This document shows, in pieces, positions 24,888 through 34,797 of a stretch of 64,000 nt of DNA. Both the position numbers and the translations under genes were made by a program. Under the pieces are notes generated by a model. That model was not told where the DNA came from. It searched no databases and saw only the letters and a program-made list of their open reading frames with translations. Position 1 is the stretch's first letter. The number at the start of each line of letters is the position of its first letter. Source of the stretch: Vallitalea sp. (lineage in GTDB: Bacteria; Bacillota; Clostridia; Lachnospirales; Vallitaleaceae); assembly GCA_025210235.1 (NCBI GenBank), contig JAOASG010000020.1, positions 18,404 to 82,403 of the forward strand, given 5' to 3'.

Positions 24888-26519
24888 TTAGCTTTTTGTC
24901 TTTTGTAAATATTCTTTAGGTGTAATACCCTTATATTTTTTAAAGATTTTTGAAAAGTAGTATGCATTGTCAAATCCTAGCATATAAGCTATTTCATATA
25001 TTAAGTGTTGCTTCTCATTTAACAACTTACAAGCTTTATCGATTTTTAGTTGATTGGTGTAATCTACAAAGTTACGGTTACACTCTTTTTTAAAAAGATA
25101 TGATAAGTAACTTGGTGTAATGTTTAGATAATTAGCTACAGAATTTAATGTAAGTTTAGTATCAATATGTTCAAGTATAAATTCTTTAGCATGGTCTATT
25201 AGATTGTTGCTCTTTGAAGTAACTAATAGATTGTAATTATTAATAGTAGTATTTAATTGTTTAAGCCATACTATAGCATCTTCAAATGTACCACTAGACA
25301 TTAATTGATTAATTGTATTAGAACTATTACTAAAACTTTCATTAAAAGCTTTTGGGTTATCAAGGGATTGTAAAGTAGCGATAATATAGTTGTATATTCT
25401 AATACAACAATTTATAGCATTTTGCTTTTTAGGTTTTGAAGTAATTAAAAGAGCTATAAGCTTTTCAAATACAAAATCAATATTTTCTGTATTATAACTA
25501 GTTAATGCTTTACTTAATTCATTAATTATATTTGATATATCAAAACTGTCATTATAAAGTTCTTGGTCTATTTCATCATAAAATACAATATCTGTATTAT
25601 TGTAATAATAGAAATTATTTATCTGCTTTAGTTGTTCAATACATAAGTATATATTATTACTTTTATCAAAAACTTGGGTCATAAGAATATCAACAGATGT
25701 TTCTAAAATATTCTTCGAAGTTGCATATATTTTTCTATATAATTGCTTTATATATTGTTTATCAATATTTGGATAATTAGAAACAAATATAAGTACAGAA
25801 CTACTATCATAATCCAATATAATATAATCTTCAAAGAAATTCTTGAAAATTTTATTAATAATATCTTTTTCACACTCCATTAGTTTATTTTTTTCTTCTG
25901 CAGTAAATAAATTGATGTTAACGATATCAGGAGTGTGGATGTAAATTTGCATAATAGAGTATGACTCAAAAATGCATGCAGATTCACATATTTTAAATTG
26001 TTCATCTAAATGGTGATCATTATTAGAATTACTATTTAGAATATTTAATAAACTGTTTTTTACAAGTACTTTTTTATTTTTATGAATGTAATTTTCTACA
26101 AAATCAATTTTATTTATTTTTTTTCTTTTATTTAGTTCATTTTGTGCATTTTCAATTGATTTTATAAAAAGTTCTGGTTGTAAATTAGTTTTTACTATAT
26201 AATCAACAGCTTTATTTTTAAGTGCTTGTTGTGCTAGATGAAAATCTTGATGGTTTGTAAGCATAATAAATACTGCATTAATACCAAGCTTATTTGATTG
26301 TTTTAGAACTTCTAAACCATCAAATACAGGCATATTAATGTCACAGATTACAATATCAGGAGATTGTTCTTTTATGATTTTTAAAGCTTCTTGTCCATTA
26401 TTCGCAGTATCAATTATTTCACAGCCAATATCTTCCCAATTAATTAAGAATTTTAATCCAGACAAGATTATAAGTTCATCATCTACAAGTAATACTTTAT
26501 AAGGTAATTGTTTATCCAT
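24888..26519 (-). CDS. AraC-type response regulator (YesN family)
   Basis: This is a DNA-binding regulator activated by phosphorylation. The receiver domain occupies residues 8-125 with phospho-acceptor Asp60 in IVICDINMPVFDG and Lys-containing VDYIVKTN. A long linker follows, and the C-terminal 100 residues form two AraC helix-turn-helix units (LNSVANYLNITPSYLSYLF, then IAYMLGFDNAYYFSKIF). ATG 26519 is chosen because GAGGAG inside the end of the kinase gene precedes it by 6 bases. It lies 4 bases after its partner kinase and presumably controls the divergent ABC importer at 28501. Confidence 0.92.
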   Translation of the reverse strand: MDKQLPYKVLLVDDELIILSGLKFLINWEDIGCEIIDTANNGQEALKIIKEQSPDIVICDINMPVFDGLEVLKQSNKLGINAVFIMLTNHQDFHLAQQALKNKAVDYIVKTNLQPELFIKSIENAQNELNKRKKINKIDFVENYIHKNKKVLVKNSLLNILNSNSNNDHHLDEQFKICESACIFESYSIMQIYIHTPDIVNINLFTAEEKNKLMECEKDIINKIFKNFFEDYIILDYDSSSVLIFVSNYPNIDKQYIKQLYRKIYATSKNILETSVDILMTQVFDKSNNIYLCIEQLKQINNFYYYNNTDIVFYDEIDQELYNDSFDISNIINELSKALTSYNTENIDFVFEKLIALLITSKPKKQNAINCCIRIYNYIIATLQSLDNPKAFNESFSNSSNTINQLMSSGTFEDAIVWLKQLNTTINNYNLLVTSKSNNLIDHAKEFILEHIDTKLTLNSVANYLNITPSYLSYLFKKECNRNFVDYTNQLKIDKACKLLNEKQHLIYEIAYMLGFDNAYYFSKIFKKYKGITPKEYLQKTKS

Positions 26520-26523
26520 ATGT

Positions 26524-28251
26524 TTACTCCTCAATTGGTATCTTAATAGTTATAGTTGTATACTTAGAAACTTTGCTTTTTATACTCAATCCATAGTTAT
26601 CACCATAGATTAATTTAAGTCTTGAATTTACATTGTAATAACCAATTCCGTTTATTGAGCCCTTATTGATTTCTTTTTTTTGACTTGTTAATTTTAAAAT
26701 ATCTTCTTTGGTCATGCCAATACCATCATCTGTTACAGTGATTAAGAGGCAATTATTCGTTATTTGACTATCTAGTGTAATTGTTCCAAATTTCCCTTTA
26801 GGCTCAATACCATGGAAAATTGCATTTTCCACTAAAGGTTGTAATGTCATTTTAACTATTTTTTTATTATATAGAGAAGTGTCTATATTATTTACAAACT
26901 CAAAGCTTTCCATATACCTTATAGATTGAATGGTTAAATAATCATCTAAAAGTCGTAGTTCTTCTTCTAGAGTAACTTTATCGCAAAAAGATTTAGACAT
27001 GTTTTTTAATAAATTTGTTAAAGCATCAACAAGTTTACAGATACCTGTATTTTTCTGTAAAGTTGCCATCCAATGTATTGAATTTAAGGTGTTATATAAA
27101 AAATGTGGATTAACTTGAGATTGTAACATAGCAATTTCAAAGTTTTTCTTTTCATTTGTAATCTCAATAGATTGCTCTAATAATTTTTCTATATCACTAG
27201 CCATTTCATTTATGACGTGACCAATCTCACCGATCTCACCATGAAGATTTTCAGTTTCATAATCATAAGAAAAATCTTTTGATGAGATTTTTTTAATACG
27301 TATTTTAAGTAATTTAATAGGCCTTGTTATAATATTTGATGCACCCATAAATATAATAAAACCAGCTACTAGAGATATTCCTACTGTTATATAAAAAACC
27401 AATAAAATATTTTTAGTTTCCATATTTGAGTTAATAAGTTTTTCAACTGTATATATGTTCCAATCATATTTATCTACATTATAACATTTAATTATATATT
27501 CTTTATAACGATTCTTCTTAGTTTTAATGATACTAGCATAATCAATATCATAGTAATTATCTGAATGTATAATGTTATTATTTTTAGTTGTTATAAATAA
27601 ATTTGTATATGATTTATAAGAATCTAATATATCATTAATTATTCTTAGATCAATCTCCATATAAATCCAACCTTTAATATATTTATTGCTTAGGCTATAT
27701 ATAGGTTTTAAAATGGGCATACATAAATTACCGGAAGATACAACAGGTTTAGAAATAATTTGATATAGTTCTTGAGGATTTTGTTTCATTAACTTAAAAT
27801 TTTCACTAGTGGTTATGTTTATATAATCATTTAAATAACCGCTTTCTTTACCAATTGACTCTATTATAAATCCTGATTCATTGAATATCATAGCTTTTTT
27901 TACATATTGGCTAACAATGGATGAGTCGATATAATTAGTTAAGATATTTTGTGCTTCAATACCACTTGATTTTAATAAGGAACTATCTGAATTTTCATAG
28001 CCTATTATGTTTTGAATTAATGTGTTGTTTGTTATAAGTAGTGTTAAATCATTTAGATTAGAAAGACGAATATCTATTTGAGAGGATACATTGCTAATAT
28101 TCATATTATCAATTACATCCATTTTATGAGATAATATTTTATTAAAAAATTGATATATAACAATGTTTGAAAGAGTACCTATTACAAGGAGACTAAAAGT
28201 TGAATATAATACTATTTTGGCTTTTATGCTTTTAGTATTTATGTTTAACAT
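26524..28251 (-). CDS. YesM-type membrane sensor histidine kinase
   Basis: This kinase pairs with the adjoining AraC-type regulator. Membrane segments at about 14-33 and 281-303 bracket a large external sensor (Cache-like). A HAMP region covers 304-358, the His_kinase box QVNPHFLYNTLNS gives phospho-His383, and a HATPase domain follows with LVENAIFHGI, VTDDGIGM and NGIGYYNVNSRL. The length of 575 residues is typical. It is divergent from the sugar-binding protein gene, the usual layout for kinase pairs that sense a transported carbohydrate. The ligand is unknown. Confidence 0.92.
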   Translation of the reverse strand: MLNINTKSIKAKIVLYSTFSLLVIGTLSNIVIYQFFNKILSHKMDVIDNMNISNVSSQIDIRLSNLNDLTLLITNNTLIQNIIGYENSDSSLLKSSGIEAQNILTNYIDSSIVSQYVKKAMIFNESGFIIESIGKESGYLNDYINITTSENFKLMKQNPQELYQIISKPVVSSGNLCMPILKPIYSLSNKYIKGWIYMEIDLRIINDILDSYKSYTNLFITTKNNNIIHSDNYYDIDYASIIKTKKNRYKEYIIKCYNVDKYDWNIYTVEKLINSNMETKNILLVFYITVGISLVAGFIIFMGASNIITRPIKLLKIRIKKISSKDFSYDYETENLHGEIGEIGHVINEMASDIEKLLEQSIEITNEKKNFEIAMLQSQVNPHFLYNTLNSIHWMATLQKNTGICKLVDALTNLLKNMSKSFCDKVTLEEELRLLDDYLTIQSIRYMESFEFVNNIDTSLYNKKIVKMTLQPLVENAIFHGIEPKGKFGTITLDSQITNNCLLITVTDDGIGMTKEDILKLTSQKKEINKGSINGIGYYNVNSRLKLIYGDNYGLSIKSKVSKYTTITIKIPIEE

Positions 28252-28425
28252 GATTGTTATTACACCCTTTCTAGTTAGTTAATATGCATATAAATTATAC
28301 TATCTAAAGAAATGCATTTCAACTTAAACTGCATTATATCTAAAAATAATATTATAACTTAAAAAAAGTATTAGTGATATTTATCAGAAGTATAAAATTT
28401 AATTATATTATCACGAAATTATAAG

Positions 28426-28454
28426 TTCACTTACAAGATTTAATCTAGTATAGT
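28426..28454 (+). promoter_or_regulatory. Likely promoter of the first ABC importer operon
   Basis: TTCACT (28426-28431), 17-base spacer and TATAGT (28449-28454). A regulator site is expected nearby but I could not identify one with confidence. No CcpA cre site is evident in 28252-28500. Confidence 0.4.
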
Positions 28455-28500
28455 AATATTACACAAATTAATTTAAGTTTAAAAAAATGGAGGGTTTTAA

Positions 28501-29823
28501 ATGAAAAAAAGAATTAATGTAGTACTCTTATGTATGATTGTTGTTGTAGCTTTATTTTCAGGTTGTTCATCAAAAGAAAAAACTGAAACTAATAATGAAA
28601 AAACAGCAGATAGTGGTCAAACAAAAAAGGCAGCTACAGAAAAACAAATAGAACTTAAAGTTGCAGTTTGGGATAATAGTAGTACAGAGATAGGCAATGA
28701 TCTTGCTGCCAAGTTTACAGAAAAATATCCAAATATTAAAGTAGAGTATATTGATGTTGCGTCAACAGAATATACAAATAAGCTTTCTATTATGTTAAAT
28801 GGTGGTTCTGATTTAGATGTATTTTATATTAAAGATGCTGATACAACACTTTCAATGTATAAAAAAGGTCAGCTATACGATTTAACTTCTAAAATTAAAG
28901 AAAATAATATAGATCTTAAAAAATATAATGGTCTAGCTAGTAACTTCCAATTTGATGGTGGTACTTATGGGTTACCATACAGAACAGATTATTATGTTCT
29001 TTATTACAATAAAGATATATTTGATGCAGCGAATGAACCATACCCAACAAATGATATGACTTGGGATGAATATGCTGAAGTGGCTGCAAGAATTACAGAT
29101 GGTGAAGGAGCTAATAAAAAATATGGAGCATTAACACATACTTGGAAGGATTGTGTACAAAACTGGGCAATACAAGAAGGCAAGAATACAGTAATATCTG
29201 ATGATTACTCATTTATGATACCATATTATGAAAGAGCATTGAAAATGCAAAATGACGATAAATCAGCTATGGATTATGCAACACTTAAAACATCTAACAT
29301 CCATTATTCAGGACCATTTCTTAATGGACAAGTTGGTATGATGCCAATGGGATCATGGTTTATGAATACAATTATTCTTAGGAAATCACAAGGTGAAACT
29401 AATATTAATTGGGGAGTTGCTACACTTCCACATGATAAAAGTATAGAAGCGGGTTATACAGTAGGGGCTACAACTCCTATTGCAATGAATGCACAGAGTA
29501 AGAATAAAGATGCTGCTTGGAAATTTATACAATTTGCTACTAATGAGAATGCTGCAGCATATCTTTCAACACAAGGAGTAATACCTTCAATATTAACAGA
29601 GGAAGCTTTGGCAAATGTTGCTGATGCAGATGGAATGCCACAAGGTGTAGCAGAAGCACTATCGGTGAAAAATATAGAACTTGATAGACCGATTGCTGCT
29701 CATGTACTAGAAGTTAATAAAGTTCTTGATGAAGAACATGGATTGATTATGTTTGGAGAAACAACTATTGAAGAAGGTCTTAACAAAATGAAGGAACGTG
29801 TATCAGAAATAATTAATGATTAA
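28501..29823 (+). CDS. Extracellular oligosaccharide-binding lipoprotein of ABC importer (family 1)
   Basis: This captures a sugar at the cell surface and delivers it to the two permeases that follow. The lipoprotein signal ends in LFSGC (Cys at about 22), followed by a Ser/Lys/Thr-rich linker. The mature part shows family-1 solute-binding hallmarks: DLAAKFTEKYPNIKVEYI, LNGGSDLDVFYI, GLPYRTDYYVLYYNKDIF, MTWDEYAE, GPFLNGQVGMMPMGSWF and the GATTPIAM stretch. The length of 440 residues is standard. No ATPase gene is adjacent, so a shared MsmX-type ATPase elsewhere is likely. Divergent from the kinase/regulator pair. Confidence 0.92.
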   Translation: MKKRINVVLLCMIVVVALFSGCSSKEKTETNNEKTADSGQTKKAATEKQIELKVAVWDNSSTEIGNDLAAKFTEKYPNIKVEYIDVASTEYTNKLSIMLNGGSDLDVFYIKDADTTLSMYKKGQLYDLTSKIKENNIDLKKYNGLASNFQFDGGTYGLPYRTDYYVLYYNKDIFDAANEPYPTNDMTWDEYAEVAARITDGEGANKKYGALTHTWKDCVQNWAIQEGKNTVISDDYSFMIPYYERALKMQNDDKSAMDYATLKTSNIHYSGPFLNGQVGMMPMGSWFMNTIILRKSQGETNINWGVATLPHDKSIEAGYTVGATTPIAMNAQSKNKDAAWKFIQFATNENAAAYLSTQGVIPSILTEEALANVADADGMPQGVAEALSVKNIELDRPIAAHVLEVNKVLDEEHGLIMFGETTIEEGLNKMKERVSEIIND

Positions 29824-29836
29824 GTGTTAATATAAA

Positions 29837-29935
29837 CAAGAGAATTTCTTTATGAAATTCTCTTGATAATAATCATTTGTAAAAAGGTATTTTATTAAAC
29901 GCACACGTTTTAATTAAGTAAAGTACCTTTTTATA
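29837..29935 (+). terminator. Two tandem hairpins between binding protein and permease genes
   Basis: The first is a perfect 12-bp stem CAAGAGAATTTC/GAAATTCTCTTG (29837-29848 with 29854-29865). The second is a longer stem starting AAAAAGGTA at 29881 and closing with TACCTTTTT before 29933, with AAACG/CGTTT at its tip and a T-rich tail. Such structures let the binding protein be made in excess over the permeases by partial termination or 3'-end protection. Confidence 0.65.
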
Positions 29936-29964
29936 GGTGACTATGACTTATAGGAGGCAAAATT

Positions 29965-30870
29965 ATGAAAAGTATGAAAGCAAAAAAAGGATTGAGCTTA
30001 AATACTAAAAATACAATTGTGGGTTTATCATTTATATTACCTAATTTTATTGGGTTCTGTATATTTATCTTGGTTCCTGTTATTTTTTCTTTTGGATTAA
30101 GTTTCATGAAATGGGATGGTTATACACCAATGACTTTTGTAGGATTTAAAAATTTTATAGATCTTGGAAGTGATTCTACATTTAAAATATCGTTTTTTAA
30201 TACAATTTACTATGCATTATTAACGGTACCAACAACAGCAATAATATCACTGTTATTGGCTGTTTTATTAAATAAAAAAATTAAAGGATTAAATTTTTTT
30301 CGGTCTTCGCTTTTTTTCCCTTATGTAGCATCTATTGTTGCAGTTGCTGTCGTATGGAATATGTTATTTCAAAAAGATTTTGGACCTATTAACGAATTTT
30401 TAAGGTTTATAGGAATTGCAAACCCTCCAGGGTGGACAGCATCACTAGATTGGGCTATGCCTGCTGTTATTATAGTAAGTATATGGAAGGGCATGGGTTA
30501 TTATATGATCATTTATTTAGCAGCTTTACAAGGCATACCAAATTCACTATATGAAGCTGCAAAAATTGATGGAGCCTCAAGTTGGCAGAGATTTAGATAT
30601 GTAACACTTCCAATGCTAACTCCAGCTACTTTCTTTGTAATAATGATGCTAATAATCAACTGTTTTAAGGTATTTGATTTAGTTTATATTATGACTGAAG
30701 GTGGACCAGGTAGGAGTACTACCTTACTTGTTAACTATATTTATGATAAAGCCTTTTTAGCTTGGGATTATGGTTCAGCTAGTGCTATATCAATAGTATT
30801 ATTTATTATGGTAGCTACAATTACTATTATACAATTTAGAGCTGAAAAGAAATGGGTAAGTTATATGTAA
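29965..30870 (+). CDS. Sugar ABC importer permease (MalF/UgpA type)
   Basis: This is one of two membrane subunits of the oligosaccharide importer. The 301 residues contain six predicted membrane segments. The cytoplasmic EAA loop that contacts the ATPase reads EAAKIDGASSWQRFRYVTLP near residues 200-219. The N-terminus (FILPNFIGFCIFILVPVIFS) is typical of the MalF-like class without the large external loop. It starts after AGGAGG. It lies 16 bases before its partner permease. Confidence 0.93.
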   Translation: MKSMKAKKGLSLNTKNTIVGLSFILPNFIGFCIFILVPVIFSFGLSFMKWDGYTPMTFVGFKNFIDLGSDSTFKISFFNTIYYALLTVPTTAIISLLLAVLLNKKIKGLNFFRSSLFFPYVASIVAVAVVWNMLFQKDFGPINEFLRFIGIANPPGWTASLDWAMPAVIIVSIWKGMGYYMIIYLAALQGIPNSLYEAAKIDGASSWQRFRYVTLPMLTPATFFVIMMLIINCFKVFDLVYIMTEGGPGRSTTLLVNYIYDKAFLAWDYGSASAISIVLFIMVATITIIQFRAEKKWVSYM

Positions 30871-30886
30871 TGAAAGGTGTCTGACT

Positions 30887-31714
30887 ATGAATAAAATGAA
30901 TAAGTTGACTAAAACGATATTATATGTTGTAATTATTATTATATGTATATTAACACTACTTCCTTTAATATGGATGTTATCAGCATCGTTAAAACTAGAT
31001 AAGGATGTATTTAGTATACCTATTCAATGGATTCCTAAAAATCCACAATGGAAAAATTACATAACAATATGGACTAAGATTCCTTTTGGATTATTTGTAA
31101 TGAATACAACAAAACTAACTGTAATAATAACATTAATTCAATTATTTACAAGTTCATTTGCTGCCTATGGATTTGCTAAATGTGAGTTCAAAGGAAGGAA
31201 TGTATTGTTTTTATTTTATATAGCTACTATTGCTATTCCTTGGCAAGTATATATGTTACCACAATATACAATGATGAATAAATTCGGACTTATTGATACA
31301 CATACAAGTATTATTTTACTACAATCATTTACAGCTTTTGGTGTGTTTTTAATACGTCAATTTTATCTTAGTATACCAAATGAGCTTTTAGAAGCAGCAA
31401 GAATTGATGGGATGAATGAATATAGAATTTATTTTAGAATTATATTGCCGCTATCTAGACCTGCGTTATCTACATTAACTATATTTAGTTTTGTAGGAGT
31501 TTGGAATGATTTTATGGGTCCAATGATTTACTTTAATTCTGAATCTAATAAAACAATACAATTGGGTATAAGAATGTTTATTTCTCAATATTCAGCAGAT
31601 TATGGTCTTATTATGGCGGCATCTGTAGTGTCACTAATACCTGTATTTGTTATTTTTATTGCATTCCAAAGATTTTTTGTTGAAGGGGTTGCAAGTTCAG
31701 GTTTGAAAGGATAA
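30887..31714 (+). CDS. Sugar ABC importer permease (MalG/UgpE type)
   Basis: This is the second membrane subunit of the importer, forming a heterodimer with the preceding permease. It has 275 residues, six membrane segments, and an EAA loop EAARIDGMNEYRIYFRIILP around residues 169-188. The family-typical N-terminal TLLPLIWMLSASLK and C-terminal QRFFVEGVASSGLKG are present. AAAGGTG precedes the ATG. No ATP-binding subunit follows; the next gene is a glycosidase. Confidence 0.93.
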   Translation: MNKMNKLTKTILYVVIIIICILTLLPLIWMLSASLKLDKDVFSIPIQWIPKNPQWKNYITIWTKIPFGLFVMNTTKLTVIITLIQLFTSSFAAYGFAKCEFKGRNVLFLFYIATIAIPWQVYMLPQYTMMNKFGLIDTHTSIILLQSFTAFGVFLIRQFYLSIPNELLEAARIDGMNEYRIYFRIILPLSRPALSTLTIFSFVGVWNDFMGPMIYFNSESNKTIQLGIRMFISQYSADYGLIMAASVVSLIPVFVIFIAFQRFFVEGVASSGLKG

Positions 31715-31730
31715 AGGGAGAGAATATGTC

Positions 31731-32780
31731 ATGAACAGAAATGAATGTAATTTAGGAGATTATTTTGAACCTATTCCACTAAAAGGTGGATTTTCTATGG
31801 ACGGCTATTGGGTATGGTGTGGTTCAGTTATATTAGGAGAAGATGGAAATTATCATATGTTTGCATCTCGTTGGAAAAAAGATCTTCCCATGCATCCAGG
31901 GTGGGGACTTGCCAGTGAAATAGTAAGAGCTGTTTCAAAAACGCCTGAAGGGCCTTATGTTTTTCAAGAAGTAGTATTAACATCACGTGGCGCTCAGTAT
32001 TGGGATGGTAGAAGTGTTCATAACCCACACATAACAAAATATAAAGATGAGTATATATTATTTTATATGGGAACAACATATCCTTTTGATGACGTTTATC
32101 CTGGGGAACATATTGATGTACATAATTATAGGTTTATTTCTGCTAGATCAAATAAAAGGATTGGAATAGCTACCTCAAAAAGTGTTTTTGGACCTTGGGA
32201 GAGACTTGATGCTCCTATTCTAAACACTAGGCCAGATAAATTTGATAATCATCTTATTTCTAATCCAGCACCTTGTATAAATGAAGATGGATCTTGTCTT
32301 TTGGTTTATAAGGCACGAAACTATAAAAATCCACCTTATAATAATGGAGAATTACATGGACTCATGGCTCTTGGAGTTGCTTATGCGCCTCATTATAAAG
32401 GACCTTATAAACCGTTAACAGATAAGCCTTTATTTGATGAAAAGGAACATAATGTTGAGGACCCCTTTATATGGAGAAATGATAAAGGATATAGTATGAT
32501 TGCAAAAGATATGCATGGCAACATATGTGGAGAAAAAGGTGCAGGAGTTTTTGCTAGTTCAGTAGATGGAGTAAACTGGAGTTTAAAAGTAGGTCATAAA
32601 GCATTCTCAAGAAATCTTAAATGGGAAGATGGAAAGAATCGTCTTATGGGTAATATGGATAGACCGTTTTTGCTATTTAATGGTGATGAAGCAACACATT
32701 TATTTGTGGCTACTTCAGATGGAACAGATTCATTTATGAATGCAAAAAATACGTATAATTTAGCAATACCACTTAAATGA
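31731..32780 (+). CDS. Predicted five-bladed beta-propeller glycoside hydrolase (GH43/GH117-like)
   Basis: This is a cytoplasmic enzyme without a signal peptide, in the importer operon, so it probably cleaves the imported oligosaccharide. Repeated blade-like motifs are visible: MDGYWVWCGSVI with an early Asp, SKTPEGPYVFQEV, RSVHNPHITKYKDEYILFY, ISNPAPCINEDGSCLLVYK and VEDPFIWRNDKGYSMI. Asp and Glu residues in the NPH and VEDPF contexts correspond to the usual propeller catalytic sites. The length of 349 residues suits a single catalytic domain. The exact GH family and substrate cannot be set by eye. A strong terminator follows. Confidence 0.7.
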   Translation: MNRNECNLGDYFEPIPLKGGFSMDGYWVWCGSVILGEDGNYHMFASRWKKDLPMHPGWGLASEIVRAVSKTPEGPYVFQEVVLTSRGAQYWDGRSVHNPHITKYKDEYILFYMGTTYPFDDVYPGEHIDVHNYRFISARSNKRIGIATSKSVFGPWERLDAPILNTRPDKFDNHLISNPAPCINEDGSCLLVYKARNYKNPPYNNGELHGLMALGVAYAPHYKGPYKPLTDKPLFDEKEHNVEDPFIWRNDKGYSMIAKDMHGNICGEKGAGVFASSVDGVNWSLKVGHKAFSRNLKWEDGKNRLMGNMDRPFLLFNGDEATHLFVATSDGTDSFMNAKNTYNLAIPLK

Positions 32781-32827
32781 AGTGATTATAAAATATAAAA
32801 TAAAATTCTAATTAAATATAACGTTAG

Positions 32828-32865
32828 AGGTCTTATAACAGTAAATTTGTTGTAAGACCTTTTTA
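32828..32865 (+). terminator. Terminator of the first importer operon
   Basis: AGGTCTTATAACA (32828-32840) pairs with TGTTGTAAGACCT (32848-32860), one G-U pair, then TTTTT. Confidence 0.85.
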
Positions 32866-32951
32866 GTTTAAGAAAAATTAAGATGCTTTTTTATGAAAGA
32901 GCTTATAATAATAGGTTCTTGTATGTTATGTAATACTATATGAAAATTATA

Positions 32952-32980
32952 TTACACATTTTAGAAAATATTGCTATAAT
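32952..32980 (+). promoter_or_regulatory. Possible promoter of the second kinase operon
   Basis: TTACAC (32952-32957), 17-base spacer and TATAAT (32975-32980), 33 bases before the TTG start. The -35 is weak; the -10 is perfect. Confidence 0.45.
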
Positions 32981-33012
32981 AATACATATACCTAATAGGG
33001 AGGGATAGCAAA

Positions 33013-34797
33013 TTGCTTAAAAAATTCAGGAATTATACGATAAGAGTAAAATTATTGTGCTATTTCTTTGCTGTTGTATTATTACCAATTACTATTTTAG
33101 GTTTATTTGGGAATGTTATATATACAAAATCTGTTGAACATGAAGCTGAAAATCATACTACACAAATGATTGGACAAGTTAAAACCAATATAGAATTTCA
33201 TATAAAAAGTATGGAAGATATCATATATTATATTTCAAAAGATCCTAATGTTGTTGAATCATTACAAATAAAAAATAGTTTAGATAGTAAAAGAGTCGAT
33301 CTTGAAACAAAAGTAAGGAACATATTGACAAATTATACAGAAAAGCATAAAGAGATAGCAGGGATACTTATTGTTAATGATAATGGGTTTTATGTAAGTA
33401 ATGAAATTTATAGAATCGCCAGGGACCCATTAACTAATGAGAAGTGGTATAAGGATGCAATAAATCATATGGGTGAATTAAGATTAATTAGTAGGCCTAT
33501 AGGTAGAAATATTACAACAAAAAATAACTATGGAGCAAATATAATATCTATCGTTAAGGCTATTAGAGATCCAAATAATAGCGAGGTAAAAGGTGTTATT
33601 CTTATTGATATTAAAACAGATATTATTAAAGATATTATTAACAATGTTTCTTTTGGGAAAAATGGTTTTGTATATATAATGGATGATAATGAGGAAATTG
33701 TTTATTCACCAATTAATAAAATTGTATATAGGGTAAAAGCATCATGGCTAAAAAACAAACAAAATATTATAAAGAAAATAAAAGGAAATAATTATCAAAT
33801 ATTAACGGATAAGTCTAACTATACAGGATGGAAAATAATAGGTGTATTTTCTTTGAATGAAACGTTAAGTGCAGTAATTAATATGAGGCATTATACAATT
33901 TTAATTGCTATTATTACACTGTTAATAGCAAGTTGTGCTTCTTTAATTTTTACATCATCTATTGCTAAGCCTGTTGCAGAATTAAATAATTTAATGCAAA
34001 AAGTTAAGGGTGGGGATCTAGATGTTAAATTTTACAGCCCATATAATGATGAAATAAGTCAATTGGGAAATAACTTTAGTGATATGGTTGAAGAAATACA
34101 GAAATTGATTGATATGGTATACGTAGAGCAAAAAAGTAAAAGAGAATCAGAATTAAAAATGTTACAAGCTCAGATTAAACCACATTTTTTATATAATACA
34201 TTAGATACAATCAGTTGGATGGCTCAGAAAAAAGAAGCAGATGATATTGTAGAAATTGTTAATGCACTTACAGATTTATTTAGAATCGGATTAAGCAAGG
34301 GAGAAGAAATAATTACAATTGGAGAAGAAATGAAACACATACAAAGTTATTTAAAAATTCAAAAAGTAAGATATGATGACAAAATGGATTACCAAATTAA
34401 TTATAATAAAGGTATAGAGAGTTACAAAATTTTGAAATTGATTCTCCAACCAATTGTAGAAAATGCTATATATCATGGTATAAAACAAAAAAGAGGTAAA
34501 GGGCTTATAGTTGTAAATATTTATGAAGAAGACGATCTTGTAAAGATCATAATAACTGATAGTGGGGCAGGATTACACCAAGACCAGGTACAAGAGATAC
34601 AAGAAATACTTGATAGAGGGAAGGCAAAGCAACATTATAATGGGTATGGGTTATTTAATGTCAATGAGAGGATTAAATTAACTTTTGGACCACAATATGG
34701 TATTCATATTTATAGTAAATTTGGGGAGGGTACAAAAGTAGAAATAAGTCATCCAAGAATAAAAGGAGAGGATAGTATTATATGTGGGAAGTTATGA
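33013..34797 (+). CDS. YesM-type sensor histidine kinase (second system)
   Basis: It starts at TTG, placed by GGAGGGA ten bases upstream. Membrane segments at about 12-34 and 293-314 enclose a Cache-type external domain. HAMP covers about 315-368, the phospho-His is 391 in QIKPHFLYNTLDTIS, and the HATPase shows LQPIVENAIYHGIKQKRGKG, ITDSGAG and NGYGLFNVNERI. The length is 594 residues. Its 3' end overlaps the regulator gene by 16 bases. A membrane-anchored binding protein is encoded in the same operon, so the kinase may read sugar occupancy through it rather than bind the sugar itself. Confidence 0.92.
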   Translation: MLKKFRNYTIRVKLLCYFFAVVLLPITILGLFGNVIYTKSVEHEAENHTTQMIGQVKTNIEFHIKSMEDIIYYISKDPNVVESLQIKNSLDSKRVDLETKVRNILTNYTEKHKEIAGILIVNDNGFYVSNEIYRIARDPLTNEKWYKDAINHMGELRLISRPIGRNITTKNNYGANIISIVKAIRDPNNSEVKGVILIDIKTDIIKDIINNVSFGKNGFVYIMDDNEEIVYSPINKIVYRVKASWLKNKQNIIKKIKGNNYQILTDKSNYTGWKIIGVFSLNETLSAVINMRHYTILIAIITLLIASCASLIFTSSIAKPVAELNNLMQKVKGGDLDVKFYSPYNDEISQLGNNFSDMVEEIQKLIDMVYVEQKSKRESELKMLQAQIKPHFLYNTLDTISWMAQKKEADDIVEIVNALTDLFRIGLSKGEEIITIGEEMKHIQSYLKIQKVRYDDKMDYQINYNKGIESYKILKLILQPIVENAIYHGIKQKRGKGLIVVNIYEEDDLVKIIITDSGAGLHQDQVQEIQEILDRGKAKQHYNGYGLFNVNERIKLTFGPQYGIHIYSKFGEGTKVEISHPRIKGEDSIICGKL

